Source: Streptomyces cylindrosporus (lineage in GTDB: Bacteria; Actinomycetota; Actinomycetes; Streptomycetales; Streptomycetaceae). Taken from it: a stretch of 64,000 bases of DNA. Position 1 is the first letter of the stretch, and every line of letters starts with the position of its first letter. Shown here in pieces: positions 49,091 to 58,056 of the stretch. The DNA lies in the NCBI RefSeq assembly GCF_022698165.1, contig NZ_JALDAY010000009.1, forward strand, positions 434,001 through 498,000, read 5' to 3'. Under the pieces are notes generated by a model, which worked only from the letters and a program-made list of their open reading frames with translations, had not been told where the DNA came from and did not search any database. A program made the translations under genes and the position numbers.

Positions 49091-51529
49091 TCAGGGCGCG
49101 TCGGGCAGGTCCTCGGCGTACAGCAGGGTCAGGTCGTCCGTGCTGGGCTCGTCGACCTGGGCGACCCGGCCCGCGTGCCGCTCCACCATCGCCTCGAAGG
49201 TCTGCCGGGCGGTACGGCCGTTGCCGAACGCCGGGCCCTTGGGGATCGCCGTGAAGTACTTCAGCAGCGCCTCCGCCGTACCCTCCGCCAGCCGGTACTC
49301 GTGCTCGTCGGCCTGCTGCTCGACGATCCGTAGAAGCTCGTCGGGGTTGTAGTCGCTGAAGGTGATGGTCCGTGAGAACCGGGACGCCACACCGGGGTTG
49401 ACCGAAAGGAACCGTTCCATCTCGGCCGTGTAGCCCGCGACGATCACCACCACCGCGTCCCGGTGGTCCTCCATCAGCTTCACCAGCGTGTCGATGGCCT
49501 CCTTGCCGAAGTCCCGGCCCGAGTCCTCCGGCGACAGCGCGTACGCCTCGTCGATGAACAGCACCCCGCCGCGCGCCCTGTCGAAGGCCTCCTGGGTGCG
49601 GATCGCGGTCGAGCCGATGTGCTCGCCGACCAGGTCGACACGGGACACCTCGACGAGATGGCCCTTCTCCAGCACGCCGAGGGAGGCGAGGATCTCGCCG
49701 TAGAGGCGGGCCACGGTGGTCTTGCCGGTGCCGGGGGAGCCGGTGAAGACCAGGTGCCGCTTGACCGAGGCCGCCTTCAGGCCCGCCTGCTGGCGGCGCC
49801 GGCCCACCTCGATCATGTCGGTCAGGGCCCGCACCTCGCGCTTGACGCTGTCCAGGCCGACCAGCGCGTCCAGCTCGCCGAGCACGGCCTTCGAGGTCCG
49901 CACCGGCTGCTCCGGGCCGGCGGGGGCGACGAGGGGCTCCTGCTCGGTGGTGCGCTGGCCGGGGATCGCGCCCAGCAGGCCGGGGGACTGGCTCGCCGTC
50001 TGCACGGCGGTCTCCCGGGCCTCCGGCGGCCGTACGCCGCCGCTCTCGTCGCTCGTGCAGTCCTCCACGACGGGGCCCGTGCCGGGCGTGGTGTCCGGGC
50101 CGCCCTCCGCGAACTCGTACCCACCGCGCGCGCACCGCTCCGTACGGCACTTCCTGAGCGTCGTACGGCAGCCGTCGATCACATGGAAGCCGTAACCGCC
50201 GCTCCCGGTCACCCGGCAGTTCTGGAACGTGCCGCGACCGCCCGCGGACACGTAGAAGCCGGCCTCGGCGGGGGAGTCGACCGTGCACCGCTCGATGGTG
50301 GGGTCGGCGCCCTTGGTGACGATCACGCCCGTCTGGGTGCCGTCCACCGTGCAGTTGTTGAGGGTGCCGCCGCTGCCGTGGTCCCGGAACCAGGCGCCCG
50401 TCGCGGCGTCCCGGATGCGGCAGTCGTCGAGCTGGGCCGTGGCCCCGTCGCTCACCGACACCGCCGTGTTGCGCACCTGGGTGAGATCGCTGTCGACGAC
50501 GTCCGCGCGCGAGCCGCGGTCCAGCACGAACAGGGCGTCCGGCACGTCGTGCACCCGGCAGGAGTCCAGCACGGCGGTCGCGCCGTCGCTCACCCACACC
50601 GCCGGATAGTCGCCGGTGCTGTCGAAGATCTCGCACTGGTTGGCGTCCACGCGCGTGCCCGGGTCCCACACCGACAGGCCGTTGCGCCCGAACTGACGCA
50701 CCGTCGTGCGGGTCAGCGTGAGCACCGAGCGGGAGCGCAGATCGACCGCGTTCTCCGGGATGTCGTGGATGCGGCAGTCCGCGAGCGTCAGCACCGCGTC
50801 CGTGTCGAGCGTGACGCCGTCCGCCGTGGTGCGGTGCACATCGCAGTCCGTGAGGTGCGCGGTGGCCCGGCCGGTCACCTGGACGCCGCTGCCGCGCACC
50901 TCGTAGACCTCGCAACCCACGGCCTCCAGCGCGGAGTTCTCACCCGTCGCCGTCAGCCCCGAGCCCGAGGCGTGGTGGATGCGGCAGCGCTCCAGACGCG
51001 GATGTGCACCGCCGCGGACCGCGACACCGGCCTGACCGGCGGCGACGACCTCGCACTCCTCGAACACGCCGCCCCCGCCGTCGAGTACGGCGATCCCGAC
51101 ACCCGCCGGATTGTCGACGGTGCACCGGCGCACGGTAGGGCGCGCACCGCCGCGCACCTCGATCCCGGCCGCCGACCGCGTGACGATCCGGACGTCGAGC
51201 AGCTCCGGAGTGCCCTCCTCGACCAGCAGCGCGGGCGCGGCCGCGTCCTGCCCCTCCACGTGCAGGTCCTGCACCACCGCGGAGGCCCGCACCGTCAGCG
51301 GCACCCCGTCCAGGGGCGCGATCCGCACCGAGCCGGGGGAGCCCTCGGGGCCGCGCAGCGTCACCGACCGCTGGAGCACGAGGTTCTCCCGGTAGGTGCC
51401 GGGAGCGACGGTGAGCACGTCGCCGTCCGCCGCGGCCTCCAGGGCTGCGGCGAGTGACGTGTACTCACCCGTGCGGCGGCGCCACCTCGATGTGCCGGTG
51501 TGCGTCACCTGGACCGTGCCCTGTGCCAT
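49091..51529 (-). CDS. Right-handed beta-helix and AAA+ ATPase fusion (CbxX/EccA type)
   Basis: An 812-residue protein. Residues 1-480 are a right-handed parallel beta-helix made of about 20 turns of a 22-24 residue repeat (patterns such as CRIHHASGSGLTATG, CDVHRTTADGVTLDT, CRIHDIPENAVDLRS). After a linker, residues 560-812 form an AAA+ ATPase of the CbxX/CfqX/EccA group: GLDSVKREVRALTDMIEV, Walker A TGSPGTGKTTVA (about 595), Walker B GGVLFIDEAYAL (about 655), and sensor SRFSRTITFSDY. EccA-type ATPases act with type VII secretion; the helix could recognise a repetitive partner or sugar. No other secretion gene is visible. ATG 51529 gives the helix a complete start. Confidence 0.85.
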   Translation of the reverse strand: MAQGTVQVTHTGTSRWRRRTGEYTSLAAALEAAADGDVLTVAPGTYRENLVLQRSVTLRGPEGSPGSVRIAPLDGVPLTVRASAVVQDLHVEGQDAAAPALLVEEGTPELLDVRIVTRSAAGIEVRGGARPTVRRCTVDNPAGVGIAVLDGGGGVFEECEVVAAGQAGVAVRGGAHPRLERCRIHHASGSGLTATGENSALEAVGCEVYEVRGSGVQVTGRATAHLTDCDVHRTTADGVTLDTDAVLTLADCRIHDIPENAVDLRSRSVLTLTRTTVRQFGRNGLSVWDPGTRVDANQCEIFDSTGDYPAVWVSDGATAVLDSCRVHDVPDALFVLDRGSRADVVDSDLTQVRNTAVSVSDGATAQLDDCRIRDAATGAWFRDHGSGGTLNNCTVDGTQTGVIVTKGADPTIERCTVDSPAEAGFYVSAGGRGTFQNCRVTGSGGYGFHVIDGCRTTLRKCRTERCARGGYEFAEGGPDTTPGTGPVVEDCTSDESGGVRPPEARETAVQTASQSPGLLGAIPGQRTTEQEPLVAPAGPEQPVRTSKAVLGELDALVGLDSVKREVRALTDMIEVGRRRQQAGLKAASVKRHLVFTGSPGTGKTTVARLYGEILASLGVLEKGHLVEVSRVDLVGEHIGSTAIRTQEAFDRARGGVLFIDEAYALSPEDSGRDFGKEAIDTLVKLMEDHRDAVVVIVAGYTAEMERFLSVNPGVASRFSRTITFSDYNPDELLRIVEQQADEHEYRLAEGTAEALLKYFTAIPKGPAFGNGRTARQTFEAMVERHAGRVAQVDEPSTDDLTLLYAEDLPDAP

Positions 51530-51637
51530 GGCGCTGCTGTGCCCCCACCTCGTAGTACGCGGGTTTGTCGCCGAATGCCTCGGCCGGTCCACCGTAGCGT
51601 GCGCGCAGGTGGTGGGATGACCAGAGTCCGAAGGCCG

Positions 51638-52243
51638 TCAGCTGCCGGTGCCGGTCCGGCCCCAGTCCGGGCCCGCCTTGTCCCAGGCCTGGTCCCAACG
51701 GGCGTACCGGCGGCGGACCATGCGCCAGACGATCGTCCGCCGGGCGGCCTCGACGAATCCCGCCGTGAGCATCGCCGCGCCGAAGCCCGCGAGCACCGCG
51801 TGCGTCGTCGCCGTCGCGGAGTCCAGCGGACGGGCCACTGTGTGGCCGTGCTCGTCCGTCCATATCCGGAAGTGGTCGCCGCGGTGCGGGGACCTGAGGT
51901 CGGCCAGGGCCGCGCCGTGCTGGTGGGTGCCGTCCGGTGCGGTCCAGTCGGCGAGGACCCGGCTGCGCAGGTCTCTGGAGGAGGAGGTCTCCGGGTCGGT
52001 GTCCAGCGGGGAGCGGTCCAGCTTGCGCACCACGGTGGCCGTCACCTGGTGGCGGGCGGCGCGCTGGTCCCGTACCGACTGCTGCAGGGCGTCCTGGGCG
52101 ACACTGCCCACGAGGGAGCCGATCACAGGCGCCGCGACCAGGATGAGCACCAGGGCCACCAGGGCCACCCAGGCCTCGACCAGATCGCTTCTGCGGCGCA
52201 GCGGATTGTGCCGCCAGCGCCAGAGTCCGCCGATTGCTCGCAC
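51638..52243 (-). CDS. Rv1733c-like membrane protein
   Basis: A 201-residue protein with two membrane spans, one near the N-terminus (VALVALVLILVAAPVIGSLVG) and one near the C-terminus (HAVLAGFGAAMLTAGFVEA), and an extracytoplasmic domain between them (HQVTATVVRKLDRSP, HRGDHFRIWTDEHGH). This layout and the opening WRWRHNPLRRRSDLVEAWVAL match the Rv1733c group of actinobacterial membrane proteins of unknown function. GTG at 52243 follows GAAGGGGG. Confidence 0.75.
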   Translation of the reverse strand: MRAIGGLWRWRHNPLRRRSDLVEAWVALVALVLILVAAPVIGSLVGSVAQDALQQSVRDQRAARHQVTATVVRKLDRSPLDTDPETSSSRDLRSRVLADWTAPDGTHQHGAALADLRSPHRGDHFRIWTDEHGHTVARPLDSATATTHAVLAGFGAAMLTAGFVEAARRTIVWRMVRRRYARWDQAWDKAGPDWGRTGTGS

Positions 52244-52457
52244 CGTCCCGCACCCCCTTCCCGCTCCGTGATAACCCCACCCGGAGTCGTTCACCCGCGG
52301 GCCCGGCCGAAGAGAGAGCGAAATCACCTCGGACCGGGGCCTCTCATGAACTTCTCACCCCAGCCCAACGTGCGGGCCCCCGGCGCTGGTTCCCGTCGGC
52401 CCGATCTTGCCGGGATCCTGTCCGGATCCGTCCGGAGGGGGACTGCCGCAAAGCCGC

Positions 52458-53285
52458 TCAGTCCAGGATCGTGACGGGGTCCCCGACGCGGATGGTGCCG
52501 CGGTGCAGAGGCACCAGATTCTGGCCGAAGACCAGCTTGCCGCCGATCCGGCGGTGCCGTCCCAGCGAGTACAGGGGCTCCCTGCCCCGGACGGCGGTGC
52601 CCTGGTCGGTGGTCGTCACCACACACCGCCCGCATGGCTTCGCGACCCGGAAGGTCACGTCACCGATCGCGATGCGGGACCAGTCGTCCTCGGCCCAGGC
52701 GGCCGCGCCGGACACGACCGCGTTGGGCCGGAACCGGTTCATCGGCAGCGGTCCGTCGGCCGCGTGATCGCCTTGTGCGATCAGGGAGTTGAGGGCGTCG
52801 AGGGAGCTCGCGCTGGTGAGCAGCAGCGGATAGCCGTCGGCGAAGGACACCGTCTCGCCCGGCCGCCCGTAATCCGGGTCGACGGGGCGGCGGACGGCCG
52901 GATCGTCCATGTGCACGAGGCGGGTGCCGGCGCCGAGGTACTCACTGCACCACAGGTGCGCGGCCTCGTCCTCGGCGAGAACACCCTCGACCTTGTCCCC
53001 GAAGATCTGCACCGGCACCGTGCCCAGCGGCCGCGGGACGGGCACGGACAGCGGGTCCATACCGGGCGCGGACAGCCGGACACCGCCGCCGGGCAGGAAC
53101 TCGGCGGCGGCGAGCGCGAGGCGCGGCTGCTGACGTTGTGTGACGACCCTTCCCCCGTCGTCGATCAGCACCCAGCGCCGGTCTCCGGCCAGCCCCCAGG
53201 GCTCCACCACGGCCTCCCGCGGCGCGAGGCCCCGGAACGCCTTGACCGGATGGACGTGAATCGACTGCAGCAGTTGGCTCCCCAT
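52458..53285 (-). CDS. MOSC-domain protein (YcbX/mARC-like)
   Basis: A 275-residue protein. The N-terminal MOSC_N barrel begins LLQSIHVHPVKAFRGLAPREAVVEPWGLAGDRRWVLID, and the MOSC domain has NRFRPNAVVSGAAAWAEDDW, VAKPCGRCVVTTTDQGT and FGQNLVPLHRGTIRVGD. The cysteine in CGRC binds molybdenum cofactor in related YcbX and mARC proteins, which reduce N-hydroxylated compounds together with a flavin partner. No reductase partner is adjacent. ATG 53285 is the only start that keeps the full barrel. Confidence 0.85.
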   Translation of the reverse strand: MGSQLLQSIHVHPVKAFRGLAPREAVVEPWGLAGDRRWVLIDDGGRVVTQRQQPRLALAAAEFLPGGGVRLSAPGMDPLSVPVPRPLGTVPVQIFGDKVEGVLAEDEAAHLWCSEYLGAGTRLVHMDDPAVRRPVDPDYGRPGETVSFADGYPLLLTSASSLDALNSLIAQGDHAADGPLPMNRFRPNAVVSGAAAWAEDDWSRIAIGDVTFRVAKPCGRCVVTTTDQGTAVRGREPLYSLGRHRRIGGKLVFGQNLVPLHRGTIRVGDPVTILD

Positions 53286-53328
53286 ACGGCCATCGTGCCA
53301 GGCCGCACCGACAACCGGGCGGGACCGC

Positions 53329-53766
53329 TCAGTAGCCGCGGTACTGCTGCTGGTTGTACGGGTCCTGATAGGGGGCGGCCGGACCGGGGCGCGGCGCCGC
53401 GGGGCGCATCGCCTCGTAACCCGTGCCGGCGGCCATGGGCCGTTGCGGCTGGGGCTGCTGCGGGCCGGGGTAACCGCGTGGCGCGGTGGCCTGCTGCGGG
53501 ATGTACGCGGCGGGCGCCTGCTGCAGCGGAGACGGCTGCTGCGCCTGCGGGTAGCCGCCGTAGGAGGGCTGGGAGGGGCCCGCCGGGAGGGCGGGCAGAG
53601 CCGACGGCAGCGCGGGCAGGTGGCTGCCCGGCATGTCGTAGGCGGCGGGGACCCGGATCGGGGCGATCTGCGGGGTGCCCCGCTCGGCGACGAGCCTGTC
53701 GTAGATCGGGGTGTCCGGGAAGGCGGAGTAGTAGCCACCGCCATAAGTGGAGCGGGGGGAGGTCAT
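53329..53766 (-). CDS. DUF6643-family proline/glutamine-rich protein
   Basis: A 145-residue protein with a conserved head (TSPRSTYGGGYYSAFPDTPIYDRLVAERGTPQIAPIRVPAAYDMP) and a low-complexity Pro/Gln/Tyr tail (QAQQPSPLQQAPAAYIPQQ, YNQQQYRGY). The head is very common in Streptomyces genomes as DUF6643; the function is unknown. No ribosome binding site precedes ATG 53766, and TTAACTTATG lies just upstream, so the mRNA may be leaderless or nearly so. Confidence 0.75.
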   Translation of the reverse strand: MTSPRSTYGGGYYSAFPDTPIYDRLVAERGTPQIAPIRVPAAYDMPGSHLPALPSALPALPAGPSQPSYGGYPQAQQPSPLQQAPAAYIPQQATAPRGYPGPQQPQPQRPMAAGTGYEAMRPAAPRPGPAAPYQDPYNQQQYRGY

Positions 53767-54059
53767 GGCACATAAGTTAAGCCCACGATGTGCTGGTTGG
53801 GGAGACCGATAAGAGGGTTGTTTTCCGTGTCGGCAGTGACGCGGGATCCCCAATGCGAGCGAACTCGGCAAAATAGGGCGGCGATCCACGCCAGGATCCT
53901 GTAAAGGCCGAGTTCCGGGCGGGTTACCGGCGGGTCGGTCCACCGTCGCGCTGTGCGCTTCATGGGAGTTCGCCGTCCCGGGGAATAGGTTGTGCGAGTA
54001 AGCATGCGGAAGGGCCGCCGGGGCGCGGACCGGCACGCGGACTCCTGATGGGGGCGGAC
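53767..54059. other. Divergent intergenic region, no gene seen
   Basis: A 293-bp gap between the DUF6643 gene (minus) and the TerD-like gene (plus). It is AT-richer than its surroundings near 53767-53880, with TAAGTTAA (53772-53779) likely part of the leftward promoter and AAAATAGGG (53870-53878) a possible rightward -10. No coding sequence is evident. Confidence 0.35.
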
Positions 54060-55373
54060 ATGTCAATGTCGAAAGGGTCGAATACTCCGGTGCCGACCAC
54101 GGCGCTGCGGGTCGAATTGGGCTGGCGCTCCGGACCGGGCGTGCCCGACGCGGACGCCTCGGCCCTTCTGCTGGTGGGCGGCAAGGTCCGTTCCGACGCC
54201 GACTTCGTCTTCTACAACCAGCCCGTGCACTCCTCCGGCGCGGTCCGGCACGAGGGCAAGCGGCACGACGGCGGCCGTACCGTTGACACGCTCGTCGTCG
54301 ACCTCGCGCGCGTGGAGCCCGCGATCGAGACCGTCGTCCTCGCGGCCTCGGCGGACGGCGGGACGTTCGGACAGGTCCCCGACCTCTACATCGAGGTCCG
54401 CGACGCCGGCCGGAACACCGTGGCCGCCCGCTTCGACAGCACGGGCGCAAGCGTGGAAACCGCTTTCGTGCTGGGCGAGTTCTACCGTCGGCAGGGCGCC
54501 TGGAAGTTCCGCGCGGTCGGCCAGGGCTACAGCAGCGGACTCGAAGGGCTGGCCACGGACTTCGGCATCACGGTGGACGAACCGCAGCACACCGCCCCGG
54601 CACCGCCCGTGACCGCGCAACCGCCGGCGGCTCCGCCCGTGACGGCGCCGCCACCCGTCGCCCCGCCCGTGACGATGCCTCCGCCGGCCGGACCCCCCGT
54701 CCCCATGCCGCCTCCGCCGCCGCCCACCGCGCCGGTCCGGCTGACCAAGGTGACACTCACCAAGGCGGCCCCCGCGGTCTCCCTCACCAAACAGGGCGGC
54801 ACCTCGGGCACCATGCGCGTCAACCTCAACTGGGAGGTGCGCAAGCAGTTCTCGGGCTGGGGCAGCAAGCGCGGCCGTGCCGTCGCGATGCACAACGACC
54901 TCGATCTCGACCTGTGCGCCCTGTTCGAACTCAGCGACGGCAGCAAGGGCGTCATCCAGGCCCTCGGCAACGCCTTCGGCTCGCTCCAGCGCCCGCCGTA
55001 CATCCACCTCGACGGCGACGACCGCACCGGCGCCGTCGCGAGCGGCGAGAACCTCACCATCAACCTCGACCACAAGCAGGACTTCCGGCGGATCCTCGTC
55101 TTCGTGACCATCTACGAGGGCGCCCGCTCCTTCGCCGACCTGCACGCCACGGTCACCCTCCAGCCGCAGTTCGGCGCGCCGATCGACTTCTCGCTCGACG
55201 AGTGCACGGTCCCGTCCACGGTGTGCGCCCTCGCCCTGATCACCAACACCGGCAACGACCTGGTCGTCCAGCGCGAGGCCCGTTACCTGGTGCCCGAACG
55301 GGGAGTGAGTCCGCAGCGGACCATCGACCACGCCTACGGCTGGGGCATGAACTGGACCCCGGGCCGCAAGTGA
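54060..55373 (+). CDS. Double TerD-domain protein with proline-rich linker
   Basis: A 437-residue protein. Residues 1-170 are a TerD domain (LRVELGWRSGPGVPDADASALLLVGGKVRSDADFVFYNQP, DGGRTVDTLVVDLARVEPAIETVVLAAS). A linker of about 60 residues is built from repeats of the PPVT/PPPVAPPV type. Residues 235-437 are a second, more divergent TerD-like domain (LDLDLCALFELSDGSKGVIQALG). TerD proteins bind Ca2+ and belong to stress and phage/tellurite-resistance systems; the D-A-D and D-L-D-L-D positions are candidate Ca2+ ligands. GGGGCGGAC precedes ATG 54060; ATG 54048 is an alternative. Confidence 0.87.
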   Translation: MSMSKGSNTPVPTTALRVELGWRSGPGVPDADASALLLVGGKVRSDADFVFYNQPVHSSGAVRHEGKRHDGGRTVDTLVVDLARVEPAIETVVLAASADGGTFGQVPDLYIEVRDAGRNTVAARFDSTGASVETAFVLGEFYRRQGAWKFRAVGQGYSSGLEGLATDFGITVDEPQHTAPAPPVTAQPPAAPPVTAPPPVAPPVTMPPPAGPPVPMPPPPPPTAPVRLTKVTLTKAAPAVSLTKQGGTSGTMRVNLNWEVRKQFSGWGSKRGRAVAMHNDLDLDLCALFELSDGSKGVIQALGNAFGSLQRPPYIHLDGDDRTGAVASGENLTINLDHKQDFRRILVFVTIYEGARSFADLHATVTLQPQFGAPIDFSLDECTVPSTVCALALITNTGNDLVVQREARYLVPERGVSPQRTIDHAYGWGMNWTPGRK

Positions 55374-55377
55374 GCGG

Positions 55378-56553
55378 TCACCCCTCGTCGGACACGGCGT
55401 CCGGGCGCGCGTAGGTGCGGCCCTTCCAGGCCGCACCGCGCCCCCGGTAGTGCTGCACCGCGGAGTCGACCGTCATGAGGAGGTAGAGGAAGGCCGTGAA
55501 CGGCAGCAGCGGAGCGAGCCACAGCGGCTGCCGGTAGTAGCGCAGCATCGGGACGTACGTCCCCGTCATCACCAGCCACGCCAGCCCGCCCAGCAGCGCG
55601 GCCGCCGGGCTGCCGGCCGCGAGCCCCGCCACCAGGGACACGGGCGGCACCAGATACACGAGCAGCAGCCCGAGGACCGTCCCGAGCAGCAGCAGCGGGC
55701 TGTGCCGCAGCTGGGCGTACGCGCTGCGCGACACCATGCGCCACAGGTCGTGCAGCCGCGGATACGGCCGCACGCTGTCCACCTTCTCGGCCAGCCCCAG
55801 CCAGATGTGGCCGCCACCGCCCTTGACCGCGCGGGCCAGCGCCACGTCGTCGATCACGGCGTGCCGGATGGCGTCCGGGATCCGCACCCGCTCGGCGGTC
55901 TCCGCACGCAGCAGGACGCAGCCGCCCGCCGCCGCGGCCGTCCGCGACCCCTTCCTGCCGATCCGGCGGAACGGGTAGAGCTGGGCGAAGAAGTAGACGA
56001 AGGCCGGCACGACGAGCCGCTCCCACAGGCTCTCCACCCGCAGCCGGGCCATCTGCGAGACCACGTCGAAGCCCCCGGCGCGCGCCGCCGCGACCAACTC
56101 CCGCAGGCTGTCCGGCTCGTGCGCGATGTCCGCGTCCGTCAGCAGCAGATACTCCGGCCCACGCGCGCGTGCCAGACCGATCCCGTGCCGTACGGCCCAC
56201 AGCTTGCCCGTCCAGCCGGCAGGCGGTTCGCCGGGGGAGGTGACGATGAGCGGCAGGCCGCCCGTCTTGTGGGCCAGTTCGCGGGCCAGCTCCCCGGTGC
56301 CGTCCGAGCTGCCGTCGTCGACCAGGAACACCTCCGCCCGCCCCGGATACTCCTGCGCGAGGAGGGACGGCAGGCTCGACGGCAGTACGGCGGCTTCGTC
56401 GCGCGCGGGGACGACGACGCACACCGAGGGCCAGTCGCCGGGATCCGCGCGGCGCGGAAGTCTCACGTCCGTGCGCCAGAAGAAGCCCTGACACAGCAGC
56501 AGCCACAGCCAGGCGGCGAGGGATACGGCGGCGGTCCACACGATGGCGCTCAC
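55378..56553 (-). CDS. Hopanoid-type glycosyltransferase (HpnB-like, GT2)
   Basis: A 391-residue membrane glycosyltransferase. An N-terminal span (VWTAAVSLAAWLWLLLC) leads to the GT2 domain: CVVVPARDEA, FLVDDGSSDGTGELA, GWTGKLWAVRHGI, YLLLTDADIAH, AAAAGGCVLLR and IDDVALARAVK, then three C-terminal spans. The order of motifs, in particular GWTGKLWA and IWLGLAEKVDSVRPYPRLHDLWRMVSR, is that of hopene-associated HpnB. No other hopanoid gene is nearby, so it may act on hopanoids made elsewhere or on another polyprenyl or lipid acceptor. GTG 56553 has GGGGGA at 8 bp. Confidence 0.83.
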   Translation of the reverse strand: MSAIVWTAAVSLAAWLWLLLCQGFFWRTDVRLPRRADPGDWPSVCVVVPARDEAAVLPSSLPSLLAQEYPGRAEVFLVDDGSSDGTGELARELAHKTGGLPLIVTSPGEPPAGWTGKLWAVRHGIGLARARGPEYLLLTDADIAHEPDSLRELVAAARAGGFDVVSQMARLRVESLWERLVVPAFVYFFAQLYPFRRIGRKGSRTAAAAGGCVLLRAETAERVRIPDAIRHAVIDDVALARAVKGGGGHIWLGLAEKVDSVRPYPRLHDLWRMVSRSAYAQLRHSPLLLLGTVLGLLLVYLVPPVSLVAGLAAGSPAAALLGGLAWLVMTGTYVPMLRYYRQPLWLAPLLPFTAFLYLLMTVDSAVQHYRGRGAAWKGRTYARPDAVSDEG

Positions 56554-56610
56554 CCGGGCAGTGTCCCCCACCGGACCTGCCCGCAAGGGCCCATCGTCTA
56601 TCGTGGCCGG

Positions 56611-57396
56611 GTGAAGATCGCGCTCATGGACTCCGGAATCGGTCTGCTGGCGGCCACGGCCGCGGTTCGGCGGCTGCGGCCCGACGCAGATCTCGTACTC
56701 TCCCTGGACCCGGACGGCATGCCCTGGGGACCCAGGACTCCCGAGGACCTCACCGCGCGCGCCGTGGCCGTGGCCGAGGCCGCCGCCGCGCACCGCCCCG
56801 AGGCGCTGATCGTCGGCTGCAACACCGCCACCGTGCACGCCCTGCCCACCCTGCGCGCCCGCCTGGAACCGGAGCTGCCCGTCATCGGCACGGTCCCGGC
56901 GATCAAGCCCGCCGCGGCGGGTGGCGGCCCCCTGGCCATCTGGGCCACCCCCGCCACCACCGGCAGCCCCTACCAGCGCAACCTGATCGCGGAGTTCGCC
57001 GACGGAGTGACGGTCACCGAGGTGCCCTGCCACGGGCTCGCCGAGGCCGTGGAGCACGCCGACGAGCCCGCCATCGAAGCCGCCGTCGCCGCGGCGGCCG
57101 CCTTGACGCCCGACGACGTAACGACCGTCGTCCTGGGCTGCACTCATTACGAACTCGTCGCCGAACGCATCCGCACGGCCGTGCGGCAGCCGGGCGCCGC
57201 GCCGCTCGTCCTGCACGGGTCCGCGGGCGCGGTGGCCGCCCAGGCCCTGCGCCGGATCGGCGCACAGCCCGCCCCCGACGCCCCGGCCACCGGCACCCTG
57301 ACCGTGCTGCTGAGCGGACGCGAGGGGGGACTCCCGGCGCCCGCGACGGCGTACGAGGAAGGCCGCCTTCTGCGGGCGGTCAGCCCCGCCCGGTGA
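56611..57396 (+). CDS. Glutamate-racemase-like (Asp/Glu racemase) protein
   Basis: A 261-residue protein with the racemase fold: DSGIGLLAATAAVRRLRPDADLV at the N-terminus, the first catalytic cysteine in GCNTATVHAL, and the second in LGCTHYEL. Both acid/base cysteines are therefore present. True MurI usually has DSGVGG-type openings and a stretch on invading monomers that is slightly different here (SLDPDGMPWGPRTPEDL), so this may be a second racemase rather than the cell-wall enzyme. GTG start, divergent from the HpnB-like gene. Confidence 0.8.
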   Translation: MKIALMDSGIGLLAATAAVRRLRPDADLVLSLDPDGMPWGPRTPEDLTARAVAVAEAAAAHRPEALIVGCNTATVHALPTLRARLEPELPVIGTVPAIKPAAAGGGPLAIWATPATTGSPYQRNLIAEFADGVTVTEVPCHGLAEAVEHADEPAIEAAVAAAAALTPDDVTTVVLGCTHYELVAERIRTAVRQPGAAPLVLHGSAGAVAAQALRRIGAQPAPDAPATGTLTVLLSGREGGLPAPATAYEEGRLLRAVSPAR

Positions 57397-57501
57397 TCGA
57401 GGGGCACAAAACGGACGCCATGACTCCACCGGCCCCCGGTCGGCGGAGTCACTCTGCGCGACCCGGTACCACCGCAGCGAAACCTGAGTAATCTCAAGGG
57501 T

Positions 57502-58047
57502 ATGAGGGACCACCCCCACGACGAGAGCGTCAAGCACCCCGACGTCTGGACCGGACGCGCGACGAACCGGGCCCAGTGGCTGCTGGCGCTCGGCGGGGCC
57601 GCGTTCATGGCGCTCGGGATCGAGCTCGCCGTCGACTCGGCGTGGGGCTCCGGGATCGCCCCGCTGGTCATGTCCGTCGTGGGCTGCATCGCGGCCGGGC
57701 TGCTGGTCCTCTTCGGCACCCTTGCCTTCGTGCACGTCGATCTGAGGCTCGACCGGGACTCCGTCGAGGTGCGCTGCGGCCACATCGGCGTGCCGCGCCG
57801 CCGCATCCCCCTCGACCATGTCGCCGGCGCCGAGTTCGCCCCGCACGTCACTCCCCGCCAGTGGGGCGGCTGGGGCTACCGCTGGCGGCCCGAGAAGGGC
57901 ACCGCGGTCGTCGTACGCCGTGGTGAGGGCGTGGTCCTGCGGCTGTGGGACGGCCATACGTTCACGATCACCGTGGACAACGCGGAGGCCGCCGTACGGG
58001 TCATCCGGGACCGGCTGCGGCCCGGCTCGCCCGGCGCGGCGCTCTGA
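57502..58047 (+). CDS. PH-domain-like membrane protein
   Basis: A 181-residue protein with two adjacent membrane spans (WLLALGGAAFMALGIELAV and VMSVVGCIAAGLLVLFGTLAFV) followed by a strand-rich cytoplasmic domain (VDLRLDRDSVEVRCGHIGVPRRRIPLDHVAGAEFAP, GEGVVLRLWDGHTFTITVDNAEAAVRVI) that looks like a bacterial PH domain. Such proteins are common in Streptomyces and uncharacterised. It converges on the O-antigen-ligase-like gene with 9 bp between stops. Confidence 0.75.
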   Translation: MRDHPHDESVKHPDVWTGRATNRAQWLLALGGAAFMALGIELAVDSAWGSGIAPLVMSVVGCIAAGLLVLFGTLAFVHVDLRLDRDSVEVRCGHIGVPRRRIPLDHVAGAEFAPHVTPRQWGGWGYRWRPEKGTAVVVRRGEGVVLRLWDGHTFTITVDNAEAAVRVIRDRLRPGSPGAAL

Positions 58048-58056
58048 CCGCCGCCC

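Noticed and set aside
49463..51457. 664-codon plus-strand frame opposite the beta-helix/AAA+ gene
   Set aside because: Reads as a composition artefact without domains; the minus-strand protein is complete.
52347..52474. 42-codon plus-strand frame starting MNFSPQPNVRAPG
   Set aside because: No ribosome binding site, and it overlaps the end of the MOSC gene on the other strand.
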